64,000 nucleotides of DNA from an uncultured Prevotella sp. (GCF_946404925.1 NZ_CAMJFM010000005.1:44885-108884); one strand, 5' to 3'. Counted from the stretch's first letter, positions 26,336-33,996 are shown. Made by a program: numbers and translations. Notes: generated by a model from the letters alone, not told the origin.

Positions 26336-27715
26336 ATGAAAACAATTTGTTTATATTTCGAGATACATCAGATTATTCATCTGAAGCGTTATCGTTTCTT
26401 CGATATCGGTACCGATCATTATTACTACGATGACTACGAGAACGAGCGTAGCATCACCGATATCGCCGAGCGCAGCTACATGCCTGCACTCAATGCCCTG
26501 CACGACATGATCCTCGAGCATGGCAAGTCGTTCAAGGTGGCCTTCAGCCTTTCGGGCACGGGCATCGAGCAGTTGGAGATGCACGCCCCACAGGTGCTGG
26601 AGAAGCTCCAGGCCATGAACGAGACCGGTTGCGTAGAGTTCCTGGCCGAGCCTTATAGCCACGGCCTCTCATCATTGGCCAATCCCGATAGCTTTGCTGT
26701 CGACGTGAAGAAGCAGTGCGCCAAGATCGAAGAGCTGTTTGGCAAGAAACCCACCGTACTCCGCAACTCATCGCTCATCTATAGCGACGACATCGGTGCT
26801 CAGGTAGCCTCTATGGGTTTCAAGGGCATGCTTACCGAGGGTGCCAAGCACGTGCTCGGTTGGAAGTCGCCTCACTATGTATATCATTGCAATCAGGCAC
26901 CTAACCTCAAGCTCCTGTTGCGCGACATCGAACTCTCTGACGATATCTCTCTGCGCTTCAACAACTCCGAGTGGGATGGCTATCCACTCTTTGCCGATGG
27001 CTATATCGATCGCATCGCCCACTTCCCCGAGGAGGAGCAGATCATCAACATCTTCATGGAGCTCTCAGCCCTGGGCATTGCTCAGCCATTGTCAAGCAAT
27101 ATCCTCGACTTCCTCAAGGCGCTGCCCGCTCAGGCCAAGGCCAAGGGTATCACCTTCTCTACACCTACCGAGATATGCAAGGCCTGCAAGAGCGTTTCTC
27201 AGCTCGACGTGCCCGACACCCTCTCGTGGGTCGACGAGGAGCGCGACTGCTCATGCTGGCTGGGTAACGCCATGCAGCGCGAGGCCTTCTCTAAGCTCTA
27301 TTCGGTAGCCGATCGCGTGCGCATCGCCAACGATCCTCGCATCAATCAGGACTGGGATTATCTGCAGGCCTCTAACAACTTCCGCTTCATGACCACCAAG
27401 CCCTCTAACGTAGGTCTCGATCGTGGCATCTATAGCGGTCCGTTCGATGCCTTCACCAACTATATGAACATCTTGGGCGACTTCATCAATCGTGTCAATG
27501 CACTCTATCCGCTCGACATCGACAACGACGAGCTCGAAGGCCTGCTCACCACCATCAAGAACCAGGGCGACGAGATCGAGATGAAGGATAAGGAGATTAC
27601 CCGCCTCAAGGCTAAGATCGAGAAGATGGAGGGTAAGGAGAAGAAGCCAAAGGCTGCTGCTAAGCCCAAGGCCGAGAAGAAGCCCGCAGCAAAGAAAGCC
27701 GAGGCAAAGAAATGA
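26336..27715 (+). CDS. GH57 alpha-amylase-like protein, catalytic residues apparently lost
   Basis: The 459-aa GH57-fold protein begins KTICLYFEIHQIIHL (motif 1, HQ). The place where active GH57 amylases have the nucleophile Glu (RNTELIYSD type) reads LRNSSLIYSDDIG. The place of the acid-base Asp (MDYETFGEH type) reads FMELSALGIAQ. Both catalytic acids therefore seem absent, as in the alpha-amylase-like GH57 homologues described from Bacteroidetes. It may bind glucan or scaffold the other two glycogen enzymes. The C-terminus is a coiled coil (EIEMKDKEITRLKAKIEKMEG) followed by a Lys/Ala/Pro-rich tail. It overlaps the next gene by 4 nt. Confidence 0.85.
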   Translation: MKTICLYFEIHQIIHLKRYRFFDIGTDHYYYDDYENERSITDIAERSYMPALNALHDMILEHGKSFKVAFSLSGTGIEQLEMHAPQVLEKLQAMNETGCVEFLAEPYSHGLSSLANPDSFAVDVKKQCAKIEELFGKKPTVLRNSSLIYSDDIGAQVASMGFKGMLTEGAKHVLGWKSPHYVYHCNQAPNLKLLLRDIELSDDISLRFNNSEWDGYPLFADGYIDRIAHFPEEEQIINIFMELSALGIAQPLSSNILDFLKALPAQAKAKGITFSTPTEICKACKSVSQLDVPDTLSWVDEERDCSCWLGNAMQREAFSKLYSVADRVRIANDPRINQDWDYLQASNNFRFMTTKPSNVGLDRGIYSGPFDAFTNYMNILGDFINRVNALYPLDIDNDELEGLLTTIKNQGDEIEMKDKEITRLKAKIEKMEGKEKKPKAAAKPKAEKKPAAKKAEAKK

Positions 27716-28248
27716 AGCGTTTTCTTTGCGTAGCCGCTGTGGCAGCTCTGCTGGTTAGCTGCGGCGGCAAAAAGCAACCTCATGCCGAGGTAACCCAGGG
27801 TGGTGTTTTCGCTCCCGAGGTTCCGGCAGATACAGTACAGGCCGAGCCCCTCACCGGGCAGGCCTATACTATTGATATCCCCGCCGATTGGCGTGCAGGT
27901 TCTAATGGCATGATGGGCTCATCGTGCATGCTCCACTTGCGCCGAGCCCCTTACACCGAGGCCTACCTCACCACCGCCCCTCAGCTCAAGCCCGAGGCCT
28001 ATGCTGAGCAGCAGGTCAAGGAGGGTGCCAAGCATCGTCCCGATGTCGAGGTCTATGGTCGAGTGTTCTCCGTCTACGATCGCACCGATAGCCATTCCAA
28101 CATCATCCTCTCGGTGTCAACCCCGCTCGATGGTGGCGTATTTATCATGACGCTCAAGGCCGGCCCCCAGCGCTTGCCGATGGAGGAGACTCACGCCGCC
28201 ATGTACGACAACATGAAGACGCTACTCGAACGTATCGTATTTCGTTAA
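27712..28248 (+). CDS. Small lipoprotein of unknown function
   Basis: The 178-aa protein has lipobox LLVSC followed by GGKKQ. A single globular domain starts YTIDIPADWRAGSNGMMGSSCMLHLRR and resembles PsbP/DUF1795-like folds of stress lipoproteins, though this is only suggestive. Coupled to the GH57 gene by ATGA overlap, it closes the glycogen operon and is followed by a terminator. Its last ~33 codons and terminator are duplicated at 33592-33712. Confidence 0.65.
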   Translation: MKRFLCVAAVAALLVSCGGKKQPHAEVTQGGVFAPEVPADTVQAEPLTGQAYTIDIPADWRAGSNGMMGSSCMLHLRRAPYTEAYLTTAPQLKPEAYAEQQVKEGAKHRPDVEVYGRVFSVYDRTDSHSNIILSVSTPLDGGVFIMTLKAGPQRLPMEETHAAMYDNMKTLLERIVFR

Positions 28249-28266
28249 TATAATAATAGGTGGGCA
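28164..28266. repeat. Direct repeat copy A (3' end of lipoprotein gene)
   Basis: A 103-bp segment matches 33592-33694 at about 99 positions. It covers the last ~27 codons of the 27712 gene, its stop and the start of its terminator hairpin. Confidence 0.95.
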
Positions 28267-28290
28267 TCTTGCTCACCTATTATTTTTATT
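28251..28290. terminator. Bidirectional terminator between convergent genes
   Basis: Stem AATAGGTG / CACCTATT with a T-rich tail on the plus strand. It separates the glycogen operon from the convergent protease gene. Confidence 0.8.
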
Positions 28291-28291
28291 T

Positions 28292-29827
28292 CTATTGCGG
28301 CTCGGTTTGAGGAATGGGCAGTTCGAAGTTTAGTCCACTCGGGCAGAACATGTTGGGCCACTGTTTGTTCAGTCTTAGCCAGCGGCTCCATCCTGTAGCG
28401 CGGTCGAATGCCAGTTGCTCATAAGTGTCGGCCAGTGTCGAGCCCCATTCTCCTAGTTCACCTACTACTTCAGCGCTATAGTAGTTCGGGTCGTCTGTTG
28501 GCGTGAGTATTAAATCATACTGCTCACCATTGTCGGCATATACTATTGCCCCGATGGGAACTGGAATACCGGTCTCTTCGTTGTCACTCCAATCGATAAC
28601 GGTGTAAGCTCCTTCGGCGCCAAGCAGCACACCATAGTCCACCATATATTCGTGAACAGTCAGGTAGTGGCTGAAGTACTGCGCTACTATGCAGTTGTTG
28701 AAGGCTTCCCTCATCCGGTTGTAGAAATTTTCGTCATATACCTCGGGTAGCGCGAGTATAATCGAGCGCATATATTTGATGGCATCATAGACGGGCTCAT
28801 TTATCTGCACTTTGATGGCGCTGGCTGTACAGTAGTCGATGGCTTCACGCTGGGCATCAGTGCCGTTAGTGTAGGTGTCACACAGACGGTCGGTAAACTC
28901 GCGCAGCACTTCGCCCAGGTGCGGTATACTGGCGGTGCGTGTCACGGTCATGTCGGTATAGAATGGTGAGTCGTCATCTGGTTCCAAGCCCTCATCCCAA
29001 CTTTCCACACAGGCTTTGCAGTATGCGTCGAGTGCCTGCTCAATATCTACCGAAGGCTGGCCGAGCAGTTGCGGAATCATGCGATAGGCACCATCTATAG
29101 AAGGCTTAGAGTAGGTTGGGGCTATCACGTAGTCGCACAGATCGTGCAGTTCGAATTGGTACTCCAGATTGTTCATCATGCAGGCGTCCATAAAGATGGT
29201 CTCAAAGTGAACATTGGCGGTTGTCAGAGCCCTGCGGAAGCTTTTCGCTGTGAAGTGCTTGTCGTCGTGTCCATCGTCAAATAACATGCCTCGCGTGTTG
29301 GCAGTATTGTTGTCAGGTAAATCCATGTACGGTATATAGCCGCCACCGTGGTCGTGTACTATCAGCATGTATTTCTTGGCAGGATATTTTTTTACGGCCC
29401 ATTTTATGAAGTTGGCCAACGAGTCGGGGTTAGTGATGTCGGCATTATCAGCACCATAGATTGGGGCGGAAGTCTGCTCTTCAAACATTTTTGTGGGGTC
29501 GATGGCCCAGCGAATGGTTTTGCTGCCATAGGCCTTTCGTGTCTCGTCATCGAATACGTCTTGTTCTTCCAAGTTTTCAGTTGTCGAGAATTTGTAATTC
29601 ACCACCACGTTCACCCGATTATATACATCGGCATCAGCATTGTAGAAGTCTTTAATCTTCGATAGATAAAATCCTTCCCTGTTTCCACCTCCGTGTCCGT
29701 AGTAAAGTATAGTGTACTCGTCAGTAGGAGTCACAGGTATGTCAGCATTATCAACTGTACACGATGTTAGCAGCAAAATGCTGCAAAAGGTTGTTGCAAT
29801 GGTCGTCGTATACTTTTTCTTCATCAT
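28292..29827 (-). CDS. Clostripain-family (C11) cysteine protease lipoprotein
   Basis: The ORF track start at 29872 falls inside the -7 box, so the start is MMKKKYTTT at 29827 (or the second Met, 29824), giving 511 aa. Lipobox LLLTSC is followed by TVDNAD, so it is likely surface-exposed. Catalytic His is in YMLIVHDHGGGY and catalytic Cys in FETIFMDACMMNNLEY, the C11 His-Cys dyad. C11 enzymes cleave after Arg or Lys and need activation; the natural substrate is unknown. It is convergent with the glycogen operon and begins the accessory block bounded by direct repeats. Confidence 0.88.
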   Translation of the reverse strand: MMKKKYTTTIATTFCSILLLTSCTVDNADIPVTPTDEYTILYYGHGGGNREGFYLSKIKDFYNADADVYNRVNVVVNYKFSTTENLEEQDVFDDETRKAYGSKTIRWAIDPTKMFEEQTSAPIYGADNADITNPDSLANFIKWAVKKYPAKKYMLIVHDHGGGYIPYMDLPDNNTANTRGMLFDDGHDDKHFTAKSFRRALTTANVHFETIFMDACMMNNLEYQFELHDLCDYVIAPTYSKPSIDGAYRMIPQLLGQPSVDIEQALDAYCKACVESWDEGLEPDDDSPFYTDMTVTRTASIPHLGEVLREFTDRLCDTYTNGTDAQREAIDYCTASAIKVQINEPVYDAIKYMRSIILALPEVYDENFYNRMREAFNNCIVAQYFSHYLTVHEYMVDYGVLLGAEGAYTVIDWSDNEETGIPVPIGAIVYADNGEQYDLILTPTDDPNYYSAEVVGELGEWGSTLADTYEQLAFDRATGWSRWLRLNKQWPNMFCPSGLNFELPIPQTEPQ

Positions 29828-29869
29828 ATTCTGTTTTAAGTTAATTTTAAATAGATTCGTAAAACTCCG

Positions 29870-29877
29870 CAAAGATA
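29870..29877 (-). promoter_or_regulatory. -7 box for the C11 protease gene
   Basis: The minus strand reads TATCTTTG, 42 nt before the ATG at 29827. It rules out the longer ORF start. Confidence 0.7.
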
Positions 29878-29936
29878 CAAACTATCCTTAAAAGTTCCAA
29901 GCGTTTGTGCAAAAAATATTAAACTTATCCAAAATC

Positions 29937-29971
29937 CCCCTCAAGCTAACACTCACTGTAGGCTTGAGGGG
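29937..29971. repeat. Palindromic hairpin in divergent intergenic region
   Basis: Arms CCCCTCAAGC and GCTTGAGGGG separated by 15 nt. It lies upstream of the protease promoter and of the flavodoxin gene promoter. It may be a REP-like palindrome. Confidence 0.7.
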
Positions 29972-30060
29972 AGGGGCTTAATCGCAGTTATAAGATACGA
30001 AGTATTTCGATAACTTCCAAGTATTTTAGTAAATTTGTTTTGTTATTCAAATATAATATG

Positions 30061-30068
30061 TATCTTTG
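30061..30068 (+). promoter_or_regulatory. -7 box for the flavodoxin-fold reductase gene
   Basis: TATCTTTG, 54 nt before the ATG at 30123. Confidence 0.65.
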
Positions 30069-30122
30069 CGCCATAAAAACAACTATAAAATGGCAACATA
30101 AACCTATATTTATATATTCATA

Positions 30123-30704
30123 ATGAAAGTTTTTATCGTATATTGTCACCCGTCAGAGGATTCGTTTACAAGAAATGTACGCGACTCATTTATCAAAGGA
30201 ATTGTTGATTCTGGAAATGAATACGTAATATCTGATTTGTATAAGATGAATTTCAGAACAGATATGTCTGAAAAAGAATATCTCAGAGATTCTAACTATA
30301 GTACAGAACCAGGTTTGGAAAGCGATGTTCTTGCAGAACAAGAAAAGATAAACTCTGCAGATGCTATTGCCTTTATCTATCCCGTTTTCTGGACGGAAGC
30401 CCCAGCCAAGCTTGTTGGATGGTTCGACCGCGTATGGTCGTATGGATTTGCTTATGGCAACAAAACAATGAAGGTTCTCGACAAAGCCATTATTCTCTGT
30501 ACTGCAGGAAAGAATACTGAATATTTGGAGGAGCTTGGACTTCTTGGAAGTATGAAGAAAGTAATGCTTGGCGATAGACTTTATAATCGTGTAAAAGAGT
30601 CAGATTTCGTTGTTTTTGGAGGTATGTCTAAAGCACTTGAATCTAGACATACAAACTGGGACAAGTATCTCGAAATAGCATATAGAAAAGGCTACACATT
30701 ATAA
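30123..30704 (+). CDS. Flavodoxin-fold NAD(P)H oxidoreductase (Flavodoxin_2)
   Basis: The 193-aa cytoplasmic protein has the Flavodoxin_2 (NQO1/KefF/MdaB-like) fold. It opens MKVFIVYCHPSEDSFTRNV, then ISDLYKMNFRTDMSEKEY, AFIYPVFWTEAPAKLVGWFDRVWSYGFAY (flavin-binding loop) and LCTAGKNTEYLEELG. It would carry FMN or FAD and reduce quinones or similar acceptors. Codon use is visibly more AT-rich than in flanking operons, consistent with a different origin. It stands alone on the plus strand inside the accessory block. Confidence 0.82.
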   Translation: MKVFIVYCHPSEDSFTRNVRDSFIKGIVDSGNEYVISDLYKMNFRTDMSEKEYLRDSNYSTEPGLESDVLAEQEKINSADAIAFIYPVFWTEAPAKLVGWFDRVWSYGFAYGNKTMKVLDKAIILCTAGKNTEYLEELGLLGSMKKVMLGDRLYNRVKESDFVVFGGMSKALESRHTNWDKYLEIAYRKGYTL

Positions 30705-30773
30705 TTGATTACATACCAAGCACTTGGCGAATAAGCAGGTTCTCATCATATTACCACAAAATGCTGCAAATTC

Positions 30774-30839
30774 AGTATCTTTGCAGAGTATTATGCAATT
30801 TTTTTTAGAACTTTTCGGTTGTTTACTCATCGAATAGCT
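30774..30839 (+). other. Orphan -7 box followed by a 14-codon frame
   Basis: TATCTTTG at about 30777-30784 is followed by an ATG at 30794 that runs only 14 codons (MQFFLELFGCLLIE) to a stop. It may be the truncated remnant of a gene or a promoter for a non-coding transcript. Nothing else is recognisable between 30705 and 30886. Confidence 0.3.
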
Positions 30840-30886
30840 TCTTCTGCAAGTGCGAGCACATATTTGTTGTATCAACCGCTATCATA

Positions 30887-31444
30887 TTATACAATCTCTA
30901 TCTTATAAGTTGCTAATAGTCCTTCCACGCCATAACGAGAGAATTTGGCATGGGTTAGGCGATTTTCATTGGGATTGATGACATAACCATGAGCAGTGGT
31001 GAAGTCAGCATATTCCAGATTGCAACGAGTAAACTCTGCCATTCGCAGTTCACATCCGTTAAACACGGCTTTCTTCAGGATGCAGTCTGCAAAGTTCGAC
31101 TCCTCCAACAAACAACCTTCGAAACGGGTGCCAATCAAACTTAAACCTTGGAACGATGCATATTGCAACTGACAATCCTTGAAGCCAGCTCGAAAGGTAA
31201 ACCGATTGGCATCGCTGAAATTAATACCCGTCATCTTACAGCCTTCGAAGCGAACACCGTTCCATGATGTTTTATGGCTCTTGCACAAACTGAGGTTGCA
31301 TGCCGTAAACACACAGTCTTCAAACAGTACATCGCCGAACACGACCTCAGTGAAATCGCAGTGGTCAAAGGTCACTCCGATATATTCCTGTTCCAGCTTC
31401 TCACTTCTGAAATCTATATCTTTTATCAAATCTTTCATCTTCAT
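30887..31444 (-). CDS. Pentapeptide-repeat protein
   Basis: The 185-aa protein is built of A(D/N)LxX-type pentapeptide repeats: VTFDHCDFTEVVFGDVLFED, TRFEGCLLEESNFADC, AVFNGCELRMAEFTRC. It should fold as a right-handed quadrilateral beta-helix. It ends with a small C-terminal extension (LTHAKFSRYGVEGLLATYKIEIV). Some family members (Qnr, MfpA, McbG) mimic DNA and protect gyrase. This one is Qnr-like in size, but function cannot be assigned without alignment. The -7 box ends 7 nt from the ATG at 31444, so the message could be leaderless; the next in-frame ATG is 31438. Confidence 0.8.
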   Translation of the reverse strand: MKMKDLIKDIDFRSEKLEQEYIGVTFDHCDFTEVVFGDVLFEDCVFTACNLSLCKSHKTSWNGVRFEGCKMTGINFSDANRFTFRAGFKDCQLQYASFQGLSLIGTRFEGCLLEESNFADCILKKAVFNGCELRMAEFTRCNLEYADFTTAHGYVINPNENRLTHAKFSRYGVEGLLATYKIEIV

Positions 31445-31451
31445 ATCTGGG

Positions 31452-31459
31452 CAAAGATA
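31452..31459 (-). promoter_or_regulatory. -7 box for the pentapeptide-repeat gene
   Basis: The minus strand reads TATCTTTG only 7 nt before the ATG at 31444, a third candidate leaderless start in this window. Confidence 0.55.
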
Positions 31460-31524
31460 GTAAAAATATAGCAGACTGAGAAGTATTTTGCCAAATATTC
31501 AGTTATTTTTAGAATTTAATTTCG

Positions 31525-31532
31525 TACCTTTG
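31525..31532 (+). promoter_or_regulatory. -7 box for crcB
   Basis: TACCTTTG, 20 nt before the crcB ATG. No fluoride riboswitch (crcB motif) is recognisable between the promoter and the start. Confidence 0.65.
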
Positions 31533-31552
31533 CATCCACAAAAGAAAGAATA

Positions 31553-31918
31553 ATGATACGAAATCTGTTATTAGTAGCACTTGGAGGAGCAGTAGGTTCT
31601 GTGTTGCGCTATCTGCTTTCCGGCATAAACACCTCATTCCCTTGGGGAACTTTCGCCGTCAACATCCTTGGTTCCATGCTTATCGGACTCTTAGTCGGTC
31701 TGGTTAGCAAAGGCGTACTATCTCCAGAGATGAAGCTATTGATGGTAACAGGTTTCTGTGGCGGTTTCACCACATTCAGCACGTTTGCCAACGAATCATT
31801 TGGGATGATGAAAGCTGGCGATGTTCTGCAGATGGCACTTTACGTTGGTGTTAGCGTTGTCATCGGTATCTTGGCCGTATGGGGTGGAATGGCGCTTTCA
31901 AATAATAGTTATGAATAA
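31553..31918 (+). CDS. crcB: Fluoride channel CrcB/Fluc
   Basis: The 121-aa protein has four membrane helices. Family motifs GGAVGSVLRYLLS, WGTFAVNILGSMLIGLL and GFCGGFTTFSTFANES are complete, including the central Na+/Phe-box region. It works as a dual-topology dimer exporting fluoride across the inner membrane. The stop overlaps the next gene's ATG by 8 nt, implying translational coupling with a tyrosine phosphatase-like gene. Confidence 0.94.
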   Translation: MIRNLLLVALGGAVGSVLRYLLSGINTSFPWGTFAVNILGSMLIGLLVGLVSKGVLSPEMKLLMVTGFCGGFTTFSTFANESFGMMKAGDVLQMALYVGVSVVIGILAVWGGMALSNNSYE

Positions 31919-32600
31919 GCTATTTAAGCTGAATCTAAGAGATATAGGAGGTAAGTGCGGCATTCCAAAGGGATTGCTTTTGCGTAGCGGAAAGCTGAGC
32001 ATCTTTACAGAGGAAGAATGCGCAGCCTTTTGCCGTAAGTATGACATCAAGTGCGTTATCGACCTACGTACGCCCATCGAATCAGCCGAATTCCCCGACC
32101 CATTGCCAGATGGTGTAGAGTATCTGCAAATCCCGCTTCTGAAAGATGCTGCAGTTGGCATTACGCACGAAACAGGTTCTGATGCTATGACCATCATCCG
32201 CAATCTCCGCAAACACCCTGAGAAACTAAAAGAAATGGTGCCCGATTTCAAGGTACTATACAAAGATATAGTTACTGATGAATATTCTCGTGCCAACCTC
32301 GACAAAGCAGTAGCAGTAATGCGTCAGAATGCCGAGAAAGGTATTTGCACCCTCTGTCATTGTACGGCAGGAAAGGACCGTACAGGCATAGCTAGTATGG
32401 CATTGCTGAAATCATATGGCGTGAGCGATGAGGAAATCATCAAGGATTTTATGCGTACAAATCGTAATGCTTTCTGGCCTACCATCAAGAAATGCTTCGG
32501 CGTATGGTTGCTTACAAGAAACTGGGATTTGGTTAAAACCGGCTATAAATGCTTTATGGCCGATAGGGAGCTGATCGAAATAGCAATAGCAAATTATTAA
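31911..32600 (+). CDS. Tyrosine-specific protein phosphatase-like enzyme
   Basis: The ORF track start (31821) lies inside crcB. The Met at 31911 (MNKLFKLNLRDIGGKCGIPKG) matches the usual N-terminus of this family and gives 229 aa. The signature CX5R is in LCHCTAGKDRTGIASMALL. The preceding RDIGG and the C-terminal FMRTNRNAFWPTIKKCFGVW are typical of Y_phosphatase3 (lipid/protein tyrosine phosphatases). It may dephosphorylate protein Tyr or phosphoinositide-like substrates. It is co-translated with crcB, an unexpected partner. Confidence 0.85.
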   Translation: MNKLFKLNLRDIGGKCGIPKGLLLRSGKLSIFTEEECAAFCRKYDIKCVIDLRTPIESAEFPDPLPDGVEYLQIPLLKDAAVGITHETGSDAMTIIRNLRKHPEKLKEMVPDFKVLYKDIVTDEYSRANLDKAVAVMRQNAEKGICTLCHCTAGKDRTGIASMALLKSYGVSDEEIIKDFMRTNRNAFWPTIKKCFGVWLLTRNWDLVKTGYKCFMADRELIEIAIANY

Positions 32601-32630
32601 GGGGCTGCCGCCCCGCCGCGCGGCATCCCC
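32601..32630. repeat. GC-rich 30-bp palindrome
   Basis: GGGG-TGCCGC pairs with GCGGCA-CCCC around a GC-rich loop, starting at the first base after the phosphatase stop. Much more GC-rich than its surroundings; REP-like or a transcription pause. Confidence 0.6.
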
Positions 32631-32636
32631 TGCCTG

Positions 32637-32661
32637 AATAGCGAAAAAAAATCGCTATTTT
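32637..32661 (+). terminator. Intrinsic terminator after the crcB-phosphatase unit
   Basis: Stem AATAGCG / CGCTATT around an A-rich loop, followed by T residues. Confidence 0.7.
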
Positions 32662-32684
32662 GTTGTATGTATGTGAATTTTTTG

Positions 32685-32692
32685 TATATTTG
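32685..32692 (+). promoter_or_regulatory. -7 box for the lipocalin-like lipoprotein gene
   Basis: TATATTTG, 38 nt before the ATG at 32731. Confidence 0.6.
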
Positions 32693-32730
32693 CAACCAAG
32701 ATTATTGTAACAATTTTATTTATTACCAGT

Positions 32731-33543
32731 ATGACTAAGAAACTATTTTATTTTGTGATTGCAGCAGCACTTATTTGCAGTGCAAGTGTGTTCACATCGT
32801 GTACAAATGATGATAACCCCGTATCTGAGCCCGACTTGGGTGTGGCCGAGAAGATTATAGGAAAGTGGATGTTGGCAGAAAGAGATGGTGAACCTGCGCT
32901 CACCAACGATAAAGATGTTTTCACTTTTCTGTCTGCCACTAAGGCAAACAATAGTACATCGCGAGTTGATTACAATGAGACCGTGCCCAAGTGGTATGCA
33001 AAAGAGGAATGCGACATGACAATTGATGGAAACACCGTCACCCTATTATCCCATTCATCCAATTTAGATAAAGTATTCACACTGAATATCAAATCTATCG
33101 ATGATAATAATATGTCGTGTAACTTCAAAATTGTTATTATGAACGATGGCAAAGTCCGTAACACGGAAGAGGACACTAGAATTTATAGACGTGTCACCGC
33201 CGACTATAGCGCCGCCATCCTTGGCACTTGGGAGGGGCATGTCACAAGCGAGCAGGACACCTACGGCGACGGATTGCTGCATCGTTGGGAATACAAGGCA
33301 GATGGTACCTATGTATATTATATAAAGGATGGCGACAACTGGGTGCCCAGTGCCAATACGCTGAACGAGTACTTCGTGGTCGGCAATCTGCTCTGCAGCC
33401 GCTGGATTAATGCCGGAACAGAGTTGCGCGAATGGTGGGAGATTGAATCCATCGAGGACGGCGTGATGAAGTGGAAGGCCCTGCGTCAGAAAGAAGATGG
33501 CACCACCTTCACCTCTACCTTCGAAATGACGAAAGTAAATTAG
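32731..33543 (+). CDS. Lipocalin-like two-domain lipoprotein
   Basis: The 270-aa protein has lipobox VFTSC followed by TNDDN (acidic, suggesting surface export). Two similar beta-rich domains each start with an I-GKW/GTWEG motif (AEKIIGKWMLAERDG; AAILGTWEGHVTSEQD). They end in W/Y-rich strands, as in the lipocalin-like DUF4923/DUF5640-type lipoproteins of Bacteroidetes. The ligand is unknown. It is the last complete gene of the accessory block. Confidence 0.65.
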   Translation: MTKKLFYFVIAAALICSASVFTSCTNDDNPVSEPDLGVAEKIIGKWMLAERDGEPALTNDKDVFTFLSATKANNSTSRVDYNETVPKWYAKEECDMTIDGNTVTLLSHSSNLDKVFTLNIKSIDDNNMSCNFKIVIMNDGKVRNTEEDTRIYRRVTADYSAAILGTWEGHVTSEQDTYGDGLLHRWEYKADGTYVYYIKDGDNWVPSANTLNEYFVVGNLLCSRWINAGTELREWWEIESIEDGVMKWKALRQKEDGTTFTSTFEMTKVN

Positions 33544-33552
33544 TAAAAAAAT

Positions 33553-33585
33553 AAAGGCCTGCCGCGATGACAGGTCTTTTTCTTT
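33553..33585 (+). terminator. Intrinsic terminator after the lipocalin-like gene
   Basis: AAAGGCCTG pairs with CAGGTCTTT around a 9-nt loop and is followed by TTTC. Confidence 0.7.
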
Positions 33586-33591
33586 GTCCAT

Positions 33592-33694
33592 CCCCCTGCG
33601 CCTCCCGATGGAGGAGACCCACGCCGCCATGTACGACAACATGAAGACGCTACTCGAACGTATCGTATTTCGTTAATATAATAATAGGTGGGCA
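33592..33694 (+). pseudogene. Duplicate 3' fragment of the 27712 lipoprotein gene (direct repeat copy B)
   Basis: The fragment encodes PLRLPMEETHAAMYDNMKTLLERIVFR and a stop, matching the C-terminus of the lipoprotein at 27712-28248 apart from one Gln-to-Leu change. About 99 of 103 bases match copy A (28164-28266). The fragment has no start codon or promoter. It is followed by a terminator hairpin equivalent to that of copy A, with a different loop. Together with copy A it brackets the 5.4-kb accessory block. Confidence 0.9.
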
Positions 33695-33716
33695 GCAGGC
33701 CCACCTATTATTTTCT
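33678..33716. terminator. Terminator hairpin, duplicate of the one at 28251
   Basis: AATAGGTGGGC pairs with GCCCACCTATT. It differs from copy A only in the loop and two stem positions. It lies between convergent sequences. Confidence 0.8.
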
Positions 33717-33956
33717 TTATTTCTTAATCAGCGATGCTATCCACAGTATAGCCACCGCACCAATGATGGCCGTGCCAAGCTGTCCTAACACGCCGCCCCA
33801 CTGTATGCCAAGCTGACTAAACAGCCAACCGCCCAGTGCGCCACCAAATAGTCCTAACACCAGATTCATGATAAAGCCGAACCCGCCCCCTTTCATCAAC
33901 TTACCAGCACAAAAGCCAGCCAAACATCCGATAATAATCGAACCTATAATTCCCAT
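33717..33956 (-). CDS. GlsB/YeaQ/YmgE family small membrane protein
   Basis: The 79-aa protein has three predicted helices and Gly-rich motifs typical of the transglycosylase-associated family (PF04226). It starts MGIIGSIIIGCLAGFCAGKLMKGGGFGF, continues LVLGLFGGALGGWLF, and ends in an IIGAVAILWIASLIKK helix. The family is stress-associated in several bacteria; the mechanism is unknown. Its own -7 box lies 40 nt upstream, and a second leftward promoter lies about 340 nt upstream. Confidence 0.88.
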   Translation of the reverse strand: MGIIGSIIIGCLAGFCAGKLMKGGGFGFIMNLVLGLFGGALGGWLFSQLGIQWGGVLGQLGTAIIGAVAILWIASLIKK

Positions 33957-33996
33957 AGTCTTTCTATTTTTAATTAGTTATTGATTAATCTGGGGA

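Noticed and set aside
31459-31552. Fluoride riboswitch before crcB
   Set aside because: The conserved crcB-motif sequence and pseudoknot elements are not found in the short leader.
28267-33591. Prophage or integrative element with its own integrase
   Set aside because: No recombinase, transposase, replication or transfer gene is present; only the flanking repeats suggest integration.
33605-33850. A second functional lipoprotein gene
   Set aside because: Only the C-terminal ~27 codons of the 27712 gene are present, without start or promoter.
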